Below, one piece after another: positions 1-6,262 of a stretch of 7,667 bases of DNA (the stretch's first letter is position 1; the number at the start of each line of letters is the position of its first letter). The translations under genes were made by a program, and so were the position numbers. Below the pieces are notes generated by a model. It worked only from the letters and a program-made list of their open reading frames with translations. It was not told the origin of the DNA and made no database searches. Source of the stretch: Candidatus Avelusimicrobium ruminicola (lineage in GTDB: Bacteria; Elusimicrobiota; Elusimicrobia; Elusimicrobiales; Elusimicrobiaceae); assembly GCA_900319885.1 (NCBI GenBank), contig ONQH01000119.1:1-7667 (forward strand). Reading direction: 5' to 3'.

Positions 1-1
1 T

Positions 2-1039
2 TCTGTGATTGATTTAGCCGTCATTATTTTAGTGATGATTTTATTTGTAGGGGTTGTAAGTTATTTGGTTATTATTCCCATTACCCGTCCGTTGGCCCGT
101 TTGCGGGAGGCGGCTATTCGGTTGCGCGGGGATGAGAATTTTGTTGTCAAACGGACGGATGTGGAAATCCCAAACAATGAAATCGGGGATTTGGCCAGTG
201 CCTTTGTGGATATGTCCGAGGCGTTGCATGAACGCCGCCAGGAATTGATGAAAACGCAAGAAGAACTGGCGCAGATGAACCAAGTGCTGGAAGAACGCGT
301 GGACAAACGTACCAAAGAATTGCAGACCGCTACCCAGGAATTGGTAAAAACAGAACGCTTGGCAGCCATTGGAAAAATGGCCTCCATTATCAGCCACGAA
401 ATCCGCAACCCTTTGGCCGTGATTGGTAACGCGACCCGTCTTATTAAAACGTTAGTACAGCCCACAGAGCGACGTCTGTTAAAACAATTTGATGTCATTG
501 AAGGGGAAATTCGCCAAGCCAACAGCATTATCAGTGAAGTGCTGGATTATGCACGTACCCGGGAGATGATTTTTACCATGGTGGATGTAAATAGTTTTCT
601 GCGGGAACTGGTACTGTCGTTCCCGATGCCCGGTCACATTAGCGTGCAGGAAGAGTTAGACCCGGAGAACGTCCATGTGAAAGTGGATGCGGAAGAAATT
701 AAGCAGGCTTTGCGCAATATTATTACCAACGCGGTAGATGCCATGCCGACCGGCGGTACGCTTACCGTGGGGAGCAAAGTGGGGCGACGCGTGGTGTGCC
801 TATACGTAAAAGATACGGGGGTGGGTATCCCCGAAGACATCCGCCAAGAGATGTTCTCTCCGTTCTTTACCACCAAAGCACGCGGTACCGGATTGGGGCT
901 GGCAGTAGTGCGTAAAGCCATTGTCCGCCATAAAGGCAAGCTATTTATTAAAAGCGAATTAGGCAAAGGAACTTGTTTTTGTGTTTTCTTAAAAATTTAC
1001 CGCAAAGAGGGAGATACCAATTATGGATCAGCCAGTTAA
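2..1039 (+). CDS. Membrane sensor histidine kinase, 3' part (5' end outside window)
   Basis: The reading frame is already open at the first bases and begins inside a hydrophobic helix, so the gene almost certainly starts upstream; the GTG at 5 is not a convincing start. Residues are numbered from that GTG. A transmembrane helix spans about 1-24, a HAMP linker (PITRPLARL) about 25-78, and a Gln/Glu/Lys-rich coiled coil about 75-118. The HisKA H-box is SHEIRNPLAV with phospho-acceptor His131, and Asn135 at H+4 as in kinases that also act as phosphatases. The HATPase_c domain shows the N-box (Asn242 in TNAVDAM), G1 (DTGVGIP at 270), F-box (FSPFFTTK at 284) and G2 (GTGLGL at 294). The missing N-terminus should hold the first membrane helix and a periplasmic sensor domain. 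It autophosphorylates on His at the inner membrane. The likely partner is the REC domain of the next gene, which it overlaps by 17 bp. The kinase identity is secure; the signal is unknown. Confidence 0.95.
   Translation, partial: SVIDLAVIILVMILFVGVVSYLVIIPITRPLARLREAAIRLRGDENFVVKRTDVEIPNNEIGDLASAFVDMSEALHERRQELMKTQEELAQMNQVLEERVDKRTKELQTATQELVKTERLAAIGKMASIISHEIRNPLAVIGNATRLIKTLVQPTERRLLKQFDVIEGEIRQANSIISEVLDYARTREMIFTMVDVNSFLRELVLSFPMPGHISVQEELDPENVHVKVDAEEIKQALRNIITNAVDAMPTGGTLTVGSKVGRRVVCLYVKDTGVGIPEDIRQEMFSPFFTTKARGTGLGLAVVRKAIVRHKGKLFIKSELGKGTCFCVFLKIYRKEGDTNYGSAS
1004..1012 (+). promoter_or_regulatory. Ribosome binding site of the REC-histidine kinase gene
   Basis: The purine run AAAGAGGGA lies inside the end of the upstream kinase gene, about 10 nt before the ATG at 1023. 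It supports that start and implies translation coupled to the overlapping upstream gene. Confidence 0.55.
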
Positions 1040-2141
1040 AATTTTAGTTGTAGATGACGATAATAACTTGCGTGAAACGCTAGTAGATTTGCTGGAAATT
1101 GAAGGCTATAAGGTCTATCAAGCCGGCAGCGCACGGGAATGTTTGGAAATTTGCTCCAGCGAGTTTTTTAACATTATGTTGGTGGACTATAACTTACCTG
1201 ACGAAAAAGGGGTGGATCTCATCCGCAAAATTCGTTCGTTCAACCAAGATACGCAAATCATTATGATTACCGCGTATGCTTCCCTCAATGCCATTATGGA
1301 GGCTATGCAGGAATCCGTGTACGATTTCTTGATGAAACCGGTAGATTTTGATTATCTGAAACGTACCATTAACCGCGCGCTGGATAAGTTCTTCCTGGAA
1401 CAAAGCAACAAAGACCTGTTAGCCCAATTAAAAACGCGTAATGCCGATTTGGACCGCTTAAATAACATGAAATCCAAATTCTTTTCTATCGTCTCGCATG
1501 ACTTGTCCAATTCGCTCATGACACTTAAGATGAGTTTTGATATGCTTAAAAAGAAACTCAACCCGGATGAAGAACAACATAAAAAAATGATGTTTATGGA
1601 TGAATCCATTGCACAGATTGAACACCTCATTAAAGACTTGGTGGATTGGGCTGCCATTGAAAAAGGAAAACTGCGCATTGAAAAAACACATTTTGAATTG
1701 ACCGGCAGTTTGCGTAAAACCGTGGAAATTTTTAAGGCGCGTGCGGAAAAACGCAATATCCGCGTTACGTTTGAAAGTAGTGAGCAAATCCCCGTATTTG
1801 CCGACGAGAAACGCATCCGCCAGGTCATTTCAAACATCCTGGAAAATGCCGTACGCCATACCCCGGATAACGGACAAATTGCCATTGTAGTTAGTAAAAT
1901 TGATGAAAAAAATGCTAAAGTATCGGTAGCAGACTCTGGGGATGGTATTGAACCGGAACAGGCACCCAGTTTATTTACAAGTTTTGCCCAATTTGGGGAC
2001 AAAAGCCGGGTGGGCCGTTTAGGGTTGGGGTTATCCATCGCCAAAGATATTGTGCTCAACCACGAAGGCCGCATTTGGGCACATAGTGAAGGAATCGGCA
2101 AAGGGGCCACGTTTAATTTTACGCTGCCTATTGCTAAATAG
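1023..2141 (+). CDS. Hybrid REC-HisKA-HATPase histidine kinase (soluble)
   Basis: This 372-aa protein has no membrane segment and so is cytoplasmic. Residues 5-120 form a receiver domain: acidic cluster Asp11-13, phospho-acceptor Asp55 (VDYNLPDEKG), switch Thr83 (MITAYAS) and Lys105 (LMKPVD). A linker helix (about 120-150) leads to HisKA with His159 in SHDLSNSL, then HATPase_c with N-box Asn271/Asn275 (NILENAVRHT), G1 at 304 (DSGDGI), F-box at 318-321 and G2 at 331 (GRLGLGL). REC at the N-terminus of a kinase suggests that phosphorylation by another kinase tunes its output. The membrane kinase directly upstream is the obvious input and the NarL-type regulator directly downstream the obvious target; both links are inferred from position. 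An oddity is that the H-box has Ser162 and Ser164 where Arg/Lys and Pro are usual, while the Asp after His and the Asn at H+4 are kept. The gene overlaps its upstream neighbour and leaves 23 bp before the next gene. Confidence 0.95.
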   Translation: MDQPVKILVVDDDNNLRETLVDLLEIEGYKVYQAGSARECLEICSSEFFNIMLVDYNLPDEKGVDLIRKIRSFNQDTQIIMITAYASLNAIMEAMQESVYDFLMKPVDFDYLKRTINRALDKFFLEQSNKDLLAQLKTRNADLDRLNNMKSKFFSIVSHDLSNSLMTLKMSFDMLKKKLNPDEEQHKKMMFMDESIAQIEHLIKDLVDWAAIEKGKLRIEKTHFELTGSLRKTVEIFKARAEKRNIRVTFESSEQIPVFADEKRIRQVISNILENAVRHTPDNGQIAIVVSKIDEKNAKVSVADSGDGIEPEQAPSLFTSFAQFGDKSRVGRLGLGLSIAKDIVLNHEGRIWAHSEGIGKGATFNFTLPIAK

Positions 2142-2153
2142 ATTTTTGGAAGT

Positions 2154-2161
2154 GAGAGGAG
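2154..2161 (+). promoter_or_regulatory. Ribosome binding site of the NarL-type regulator gene
   Basis: GAGAGGAG sits only 3 nt before the ATG at 2165 (5 nt if GAGAGG pairs). The spacing is short, but the motif is strong and no other start codon fits. Confidence 0.7.
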
Positions 2162-2164
2162 ATT

Positions 2165-2857
2165 ATGCCAACAAATAAAAAGAAAAAAATCACTGTACTT
2201 ATTGCAGATGACCAAACGCTATTCCGGGAAGGTATCAAAGATATCTTAACGGGTGAAAAATGGGTAGAAGTAGTGGGCGAAGCCTCTGACGGGGTGGAAG
2301 CCGTTGCATTAGCCAAAAAATTAAAACCCGATGTGGTACTGATGGATATTAAACTGCCCAAGATGGACGGTATCAACGCTACGCGCAAAATCCGCGAAAC
2401 TTGCCCGCAAGTCAACGTACTCATGCTTTCTAGTTTTGAGGATGAAGCGCACGTATTGGATGCTATCCAAGCCGGGGCCAATGGGTATTTGTCCAAAATG
2501 TTGCCGGCGGCAGAATTAGTCAATTCCATCAAAACCTTCACCAGCGAGGGGCTCATGATTCCGCAACAACTGATGGGCAAATTATTGCACGGTTTGCGCA
2601 AGATGGGGGATTCCAGCGTTCCTTCGCAAGCCACGCTCACCAAAACGGAAATCAAAATTATGGATTTATTGGGCAAAGGGCTTAGCAATAAAGAACTTGC
2701 CAAAGAATTAAATTGCAGTGTTAAAACGATTAAAAACCACTTGAACAGTGCCTTCCATAAATTAGGGGTAAGCAGCCGCACGGAAGCGGTAGTAAAAGCC
2801 ATTGAAAAAGGGCTTATTTCCTCGGAAGGGAATATCGTTTCTGACGACGAACTATAA
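2165..2857 (+). CDS. NarL/FixJ-family response regulator (REC + LuxR-type HTH)
   Basis: This 230-aa protein has the usual length of the NarL/FixJ family. Residues 8-125 form the receiver domain: acidic pair Asp15-Asp16, phospho-acceptor Asp61 (LMDIKLPKMDG), switch Ser89/Ser90 and Lys111 (YLSKM). After a linker of about 30 residues, a LuxR/GerE-type helix-turn-helix runs from about 157 to 216 (LTKTEIKIMDLL, then KGLSNKELAKEL and VKTIKNHL as the recognition region). Such proteins bind DNA as dimers once the Asp is phosphorylated. The adjacent kinases are the likely phosphodonors. Possible targets are its own operon of pilin-type genes and the promoter at 4708-4736, where NarL-like inverted heptamers can be read; neither is shown. 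A short acidic tail (VSDDEL) follows the HTH. The pilin gene begins 4 bp after the stop. Confidence 0.95.
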   Translation: MPTNKKKKITVLIADDQTLFREGIKDILTGEKWVEVVGEASDGVEAVALAKKLKPDVVLMDIKLPKMDGINATRKIRETCPQVNVLMLSSFEDEAHVLDAIQAGANGYLSKMLPAAELVNSIKTFTSEGLMIPQQLMGKLLHGLRKMGDSSVPSQATLTKTEIKIMDLLGKGLSNKELAKELNCSVKTIKNHLNSAFHKLGVSSRTEAVVKAIEKGLISSEGNIVSDDEL

Positions 2858-2861
2858 TTGT

Positions 2862-3038
2862 ATGAAACATTGTAAACCCGAGGAAAAGGACTTTTCACGC
2901 GGGCAAGCGACCATTGAATATGTGCTATTGCTTGCCTCGGTGGTAGTCATTTTTTCGGCGTTTATAACTGCTTTTCATACAGATATGGTGCATTACTTGT
3001 TCTCATTTATCGGGCAGTTACTGCCGGAAGGACAATAA
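2862..3038 (+). CDS. Flp-like small type IVb pilin precursor
   Basis: This 58-aa protein has a 14-residue polar leader ending in Arg-Gly, followed by QATIEYVLLLASV. This is the classic type IVb/Flp prepilin peptidase site: cleavage after Gly14 leaves a 44-residue mature pilin with Glu at +5 and Tyr at +6, then a hydrophobic helix of about 20 residues. Length and motif match Flp major pilins, which polymerise into Tad pili after TadV/PilD-type cleavage at the inner membrane. The ATG at 2862 is preferred because it gives a normal leader length. A longer in-frame version from TTG at 2802 would overlap the regulator gene by 56 bp and give an atypical leader. No Shine-Dalgarno is visible before 2862, so translation may depend on coupling with the regulator stop 4 bp upstream. 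It could instead be a minor pilin; no secretion ATPase, platform or peptidase gene lies in the window. Confidence 0.85.
   Translation: MKHCKPEEKDFSRGQATIEYVLLLASVVVIFSAFITAFHTDMVHYLFSFIGQLLPEGQ
3026..3031 (+). promoter_or_regulatory. Ribosome binding site of the TadG-like gene
   Basis: GGAAGG lies 8 nt before the ATG at 3040, within the last codons of the pilin gene, and supports that start. Confidence 0.6.
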
Positions 3039-3039
3039 C

Positions 3040-4128
3040 ATGAGCCTAGCCACGCATATCCAACGCACTTTACACAACCGCCGCGCACAACTCCTCTTGC
3101 CGGCGGTGCTGTTGTTGCCGTTGTTTGTGCTGGTTATTTATTTGCTAGTGGAAGTGACCAAGGTATCTATTGCCAAAGTGCGTCACCAATTCGCCCTGGA
3201 TAACGCCGCCTATACGCAAATGACTACGGTCAGCGTATTCTTAAACGCGGTGGGGGTGCTTAATGGGCCGCTGCCTTTCCGTGTACTTAAAACGTATGAA
3301 GAAAAATTAAAAGTCGTTACGCCGGAAAACCCCTACCGGGATTCTCAAAATTGGACGGTGTTTGATCTGTTTTTCCAGGCGGGGGCCGTCCCCACCATTG
3401 GGCCGGATTACGACAAAAATGCAAAGAATAATCCACCGCCTAAACAGGAATCAGTAGACTGGGGCGTACACTATGCCAAATACGACGGTATTGAGCAAGC
3501 CGTGGATGACGAGGGAAACCCGCTTTACGAGCGTAGTGATTGGGAAAAAGAAACCCCGGCCGAGATTAAAGGACCGGTCTATGTCATGAATCAGGAAATG
3601 GTCTCCAAGCACTACATAGCCGCCAAGAAGGTGGGGCTCCCGGCTATTATGGCGTACTTGAATACCTACGTGCAAGTAGGGGATACGTTTAACTTGCAGA
3701 AAGATTTGTATCAAAAACTGATTAAAAATGCGGGGATGTTCCGGGAAGGATATTTCTTAAATGTGGACGATTGCAAAAAGAAGGAGTGCGCACGGCAGAG
3801 TGCGTCGCGCCTGGTGCAATATTTATCCATCCCCACCAAACGCCAAGAGGCCGAGGATATTGTGGTATTTATGAGCGAAGTTGGCGCGGAACCGTTATTC
3901 TTCTTTGCGTATGTAGAGCCCACAGGGCGCAGCCGCTTGCGTTCCTTAAAACGGGGGGTTACGCTCAAACAAAATTTCCCGCTTCCGCGCAATCACTTTA
4001 ATATTGATTTGGTGGCTAAGTACAAACCGTATGTGCGCAACACGGTTATTTTGAATTGTCCGCGGGCCAACAACAACTGTGTGTGGCCCAACCCGTTGCC
4101 GAAATATAACGTCATTTTGAGGCCTTAG
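3040..4128 (+). CDS. TadG-like Flp pilus-associated protein
   Basis: This 362-aa protein has a basic N-terminus (residues 1-15), one long hydrophobic helix at about 16-40 (LLLPAVLLLPLFVLVIYLL), then an amphipathic stretch (VTKVSIAKVRHQFALDNAAY) that resembles the start of TadG/TadE-type proteins, where the helix runs into a DxAAxA-like segment. No typical prepilin Gly and no Glu at +5 are seen, as is common in TadG rather than TadE. The rest (41-362) should lie outside the inner membrane. It shows no domain I can name, but has two Cys pairs (C245/C250 and C340/C347) that could be disulfides. The gene sits 1 bp after the Flp-like pilin and directly abuts the TadE-like gene, which is the main support for a pilus or pseudopilus role. 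TadG-type proteins are thought to be minor pseudopilins or envelope anchors of Tad pili. The family call is moderate, resting on the N-terminus and context. Confidence 0.65.
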   Translation: MSLATHIQRTLHNRRAQLLLPAVLLLPLFVLVIYLLVEVTKVSIAKVRHQFALDNAAYTQMTTVSVFLNAVGVLNGPLPFRVLKTYEEKLKVVTPENPYRDSQNWTVFDLFFQAGAVPTIGPDYDKNAKNNPPPKQESVDWGVHYAKYDGIEQAVDDEGNPLYERSDWEKETPAEIKGPVYVMNQEMVSKHYIAAKKVGLPAIMAYLNTYVQVGDTFNLQKDLYQKLIKNAGMFREGYFLNVDDCKKKECARQSASRLVQYLSIPTKRQEAEDIVVFMSEVGAEPLFFFAYVEPTGRSRLRSLKRGVTLKQNFPLPRNHFNIDLVAKYKPYVRNTVILNCPRANNNCVWPNPLPKYNVILRP

Positions 4129-4674
4129 ATGAAGCGATTGTTAACTGTAATTTGTCAGCGTAATGGGCAGTCCACTACCGAAATGGTACTGCTGTTCCCG
4201 GTGCTGATTGTATTTGTATTATTTATTATCAAAATTACGGGGCTATTGGTCTTAAACCAAAAAATGCAGATGGCCGGGACGTACGTAGCCCGGCGTTACC
4301 AGTTGCAATCGCACGTAACGGAATACTATGCCAAAGGGTGGGATAGGCGTTTCCTTAAAAAGGATATTCAGCGCAAAGTAGAAGATATTGTAGGGTTGAA
4401 CAATCCGGGCACGCGGCAGTTTTTAAGTCTTAGTGCGTTGCGGGTGGATATAGACACCAAAAACAACTGGACCAAAATTACCCTTACTGCCAACACCAAG
4501 GCTCCGCGTATTGCTTTTTTATGTAAGTATGATAAAAACAAAGTGTGCGATAGAGACAGATACTGCTTTAGAGGGTATAACTTTTTGTGTGAAGAAGGGG
4601 CCAAAATTCAAGTCATTAAATACGCCGGGCCGAACGAACGTCCTGCCCCGTATGTCCGCCCCGAAAATAAATAA
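4129..4674 (+). CDS. TadE-like pseudopilin precursor
   Basis: This 181-aa protein has a 13-residue basic leader ending in Asn-Gly, then QSTTEMVLLFPVL. This is a TadE-type prepilin site with cleavage after Gly13 and Glu at mature +5, followed by a hydrophobic helix to about residue 42 and the TadE-like NQKMQMAGTYVARRYQL helix. The exported part ends in a Cys-rich loop (C132, C140, C146, C154) likely to hold two disulfides. TadE proteins are processed by the prepilin peptidase and act as minor pseudopilins in Tad pilus assembly. The ATG directly follows the TAG of the TadG-like gene, with a weak GAGG 6 nt upstream (4119-4122), so translation is probably coupled. Two stop codons (TAA at 4672, TAG at 4675) close the gene and the apparent operon. 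Confidence 0.8.
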   Translation: MKRLLTVICQRNGQSTTEMVLLFPVLIVFVLFIIKITGLLVLNQKMQMAGTYVARRYQLQSHVTEYYAKGWDRRFLKKDIQRKVEDIVGLNNPGTRQFLSLSALRVDIDTKNNWTKITLTANTKAPRIAFLCKYDKNKVCDRDRYCFRGYNFLCEEGAKIQVIKYAGPNERPAPYVRPENK

Positions 4675-4707
4675 TAGCGTATTGGGAAAATAGGCCGCAA
4701 ACAGGCC

Positions 4708-4736
4708 TTGACAAAATAGGCTATTAGTCTTATACT
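4708..4736 (+). promoter_or_regulatory. Sigma70-type promoter for the two large surface-protein genes
   Basis: TTGACA (4708-4713, a perfect -35) is followed by exactly 17 nt and TATACT (4731-4736, five of six -10 bases). Transcription should start near 4743-4744, giving a leader of about 80 nt before the ATG at 4826. It lies in the only sizeable gap of the window, just after the pilin operon, and so separates the downstream genes into their own unit. Confidence 0.85.
4715..4725 (+). promoter_or_regulatory. Palindrome in the promoter spacer (possible operator)
   Basis: AATAG-G-CTATT is a perfect 5-bp inverted repeat with a one-base centre, placed between the -35 and -10 boxes, a classic site for a repressor or MerR-like factor. 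The 9-mer AAAATAGGC, which overlaps its left arm (4713-4721), is also present at 4687-4695, upstream of the -35. A function is inferred from position only; arms this short can occur by chance in AT-rich spacers. Confidence 0.3.
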
Positions 4737-4750
4737 TAAGGTAGAAGTAT
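4732..4750 (+). promoter_or_regulatory. Inverted repeat over -10 and start site, NarL-box-like
   Basis: ATACTT (4732-4737) and AAGTAT (4745-4750) form a 6-bp inverted repeat with a 7-nt spacer. Read as heptamers, TACTTAA (4733-4739, + strand) matches six of seven positions of the E. coli NarL box TACYYMT, and TACTTCT on the - strand (4743-4749) matches all seven. They are 3 bp apart instead of the usual 2. A NarL-family regulator is encoded at 2165, so it could act here, more likely as a repressor given the overlap with -10/+1. Speculative. Confidence 0.3.
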
Positions 4751-4825
4751 CACTCTATGTTTGAGCGCACGCGCAGGCGTGTCGGGTCAGCAAGAGGTGA
4801 TTTTATTTGTATATAGGGTAATTAT

Positions 4826-6238
4826 ATGTTTAAACTATTTAAATTCAAACAAAACAAAGTATTTACAAAACTTAATAAAATGAACCGCAAACAGGCTTAT
4901 ACGATTGGGGCTGTTGCGGTTGTGCTTATTGTGGCACTGATCCTGGTGATTTCCTCTGCCACGGGGGAAGATGATTCTTTTGCCGGCATGGATGCGCGCG
5001 GGTATGACTTGGCGCAAATGCCATTTGCTACGGACGAAGCCGAGCAATACCTCTTGTCTAACGTATATCCCGATATGCAAGAAAACGGCTCTTCGCTCTT
5101 GTATAGTTTGCAAGAGAAGGAAGAACGCCAAGAGGAAGACGAACGCACGCTGGACTTTATAGATAACGACGAAGAAGATGATGACGATACGGATTATACC
5201 GGTGACTCTGACAGTTCTTATAATAGCGACAGTTCCTATAATTCGGGTTCTTCGCGCGGATATGGCGGCTACGGAGGATACGGAGGCCGCGGCGGTGGCG
5301 GAAAGACGGAAATCGGCACGTTGTCCTCAGCCGGGATGGCTACCTCCGGCGGGGGCGGTATCAATTCTACGTATGGGCCGTCGGGCGATTTTCACCAATT
5401 CAAAGGGCGTGAAGACCGCGGGGATGAAAAACCCGTTCAACTCAAAACCAATGATGCCAAGCAAACCTTGGCCCAATTCCGTTCCGGCAGTTTAGCGGCC
5501 GCCCGCTTAAACGAAAACAAAATGAAAAACGCGGGGAAAGCGCTCTTTGGCGGAGACATCCGGGGAAGTGATGCGTTTGGCAAGGATGGCTCGGTAGATT
5601 TAAGCAAGTTACAATCGGGCGGACTGTCGTTGGATACTTCTGCCCCGTCCACTACCACCGATTTGAACAATTTAGATAAAAAAGTGGCCGAAGCCGCCAA
5701 AAATGCCCAGGACAAGAAAAAAGAAGAAGATAAAAAGAAATGGTGGGAAGAAATGCTTATTGACCTGGCTAAAAGTTCTGCCAAGTTGATAGTAGATTCT
5801 TTCCTTGGAACTGCGATGGATACGCTTAGCGCTAATATTTCGGCAAGTAATGCTAGACGCGGGGCTAAAAATGATATATACAACGGAAAAAGCGACGAAC
5901 TCTATGCGCTGGCTTGTTCTGATACTCCCGAAGGAGCAGCGGTACGGGCAGACGCCGGATTTGATGGTGATGCAAAGGCTTTCAAGGAAAAGTACCCTAA
6001 GCCCAAAAACTTTCATAGGCAAGGGGTAAAACTAGCCAAACAAGATTCTGAAACGGTTGCGCGGGCAAACGACGCCGGAACAGATGCTTGGAATGAGGCG
6101 CGCGGCTTTGCCGCCCAACAGCAAACGGAAAGGGCGAAAAGCAGAAACAAGGATAATAACGACGATTATACGCAAGCCATGAACCAATGCATACAGGCTA
6201 ATAAGACATGGGATGCCACTGCACATACATGTAAGTAA
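4826..6238 (+). CDS. Large membrane-anchored low-complexity protein, unknown function
   Basis: I do not recognise a family for this 470-aa protein. It has a basic, Lys-rich N-terminus (1-23) and one membrane helix at about 26-44 (YTIGAVAVVLIVALILVI), so the rest should be periplasmic or surface-exposed. Then follow a polar segment, a strongly acidic stretch (98-129), two DSSYNS repeats (129-140), three YGG repeats (146-154) and Gly/Ser-rich sequence to about 200. Residues 205-295 contain FRSGSLAAARLNEN and a KDGSVDL segment; a Lys/Glu helix ending in KKWWEE (295-308) leads into an amphipathic helix (310-340) and a charged C-terminal region. The C-terminus has C455-x6-W462-x6-C469, likely a disulfide-closed loop as in some pilin-type proteins. 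The ATG at 4826 has only a weak AGGG (4815-4818) 7 nt upstream. It is the first gene after the strong promoter. The layout parallels the next gene. A surface or pilus-associated structural role is inference. Confidence 0.85.
   Translation: MFKLFKFKQNKVFTKLNKMNRKQAYTIGAVAVVLIVALILVISSATGEDDSFAGMDARGYDLAQMPFATDEAEQYLLSNVYPDMQENGSSLLYSLQEKEERQEEDERTLDFIDNDEEDDDDTDYTGDSDSSYNSDSSYNSGSSRGYGGYGGYGGRGGGGKTEIGTLSSAGMATSGGGGINSTYGPSGDFHQFKGREDRGDEKPVQLKTNDAKQTLAQFRSGSLAAARLNENKMKNAGKALFGGDIRGSDAFGKDGSVDLSKLQSGGLSLDTSAPSTTTDLNNLDKKVAEAAKNAQDKKKEEDKKKWWEEMLIDLAKSSAKLIVDSFLGTAMDTLSANISASNARRGAKNDIYNGKSDELYALACSDTPEGAAVRADAGFDGDAKAFKEKYPKPKNFHRQGVKLAKQDSETVARANDAGTDAWNEARGFAAQQQTERAKSRNKDNNDDYTQAMNQCIQANKTWDATAHTCK
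5210..5245 (+). repeat. In-gene tandem repeat, 2 x 18 bp (DSSYNS)
   Basis: Two adjacent 18-bp units (5210-5227 and 5228-5245) encode DSSYNS twice and differ at only a few bases. Three YGG units follow shortly after (5261-5287). Such repeats may expand or contract and form a flexible linker in the encoded protein. Confidence 0.7.
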
Positions 6239-6249
6239 TTTTTCTCATA

Positions 6250-6256
6250 GGGGGAA
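6250..6256 (+). promoter_or_regulatory. Ribosome binding site of the second large gene
   Basis: GGGGGAA lies 6-8 nt before the ATG at 6263 in the 24-bp gap after the preceding gene. No promoter is visible in this gap, so the two genes are probably co-transcribed from 4708-4736. Confidence 0.7.
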
Positions 6257-6262
6257 CGAACT

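Noticed and set aside
1352..2215. Long open frame on the - strand (287 codons)
   Set aside because: It lies wholly opposite the well-supported REC-kinase and regulator start. Its translation is Ser/Leu-rich with no recognisable motif, as expected for an antisense shadow.
2802..2861. TTG at 2802 as start of the Flp-like pilin
   Set aside because: It would overlap the regulator gene by 56 bp and give a 34-residue leader with no ribosome binding site. The ATG at 2862 gives a typical 14-residue prepilin leader.
2134..2898. Long open frame on the - strand (254 codons)
   Set aside because: It is antisense to the NarL-type regulator, whose motifs are complete. The translation is Ser/Thr/Leu-rich and featureless.
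3771..4001. Overlapping + strand frame in the TadG-like gene (76 codons)
   Set aside because: It is an out-of-frame shadow with no RBS. The TadG-like frame is continuous across it.
4692..4708. AGGCC-N7-GGCCT hairpin as a rho-independent terminator of the pilin operon
   Set aside because: The stem is only 5 bp and is followed by TGACAAAA with no U tract on the + strand. It overlaps the -35 box and is more likely incidental or regulatory.
5178..5495. Overlapping + strand frame inside the first large gene (105 codons)
   Set aside because: It arises from the repetitive acidic and Gly-rich coding of the real frame and has no RBS or motif.
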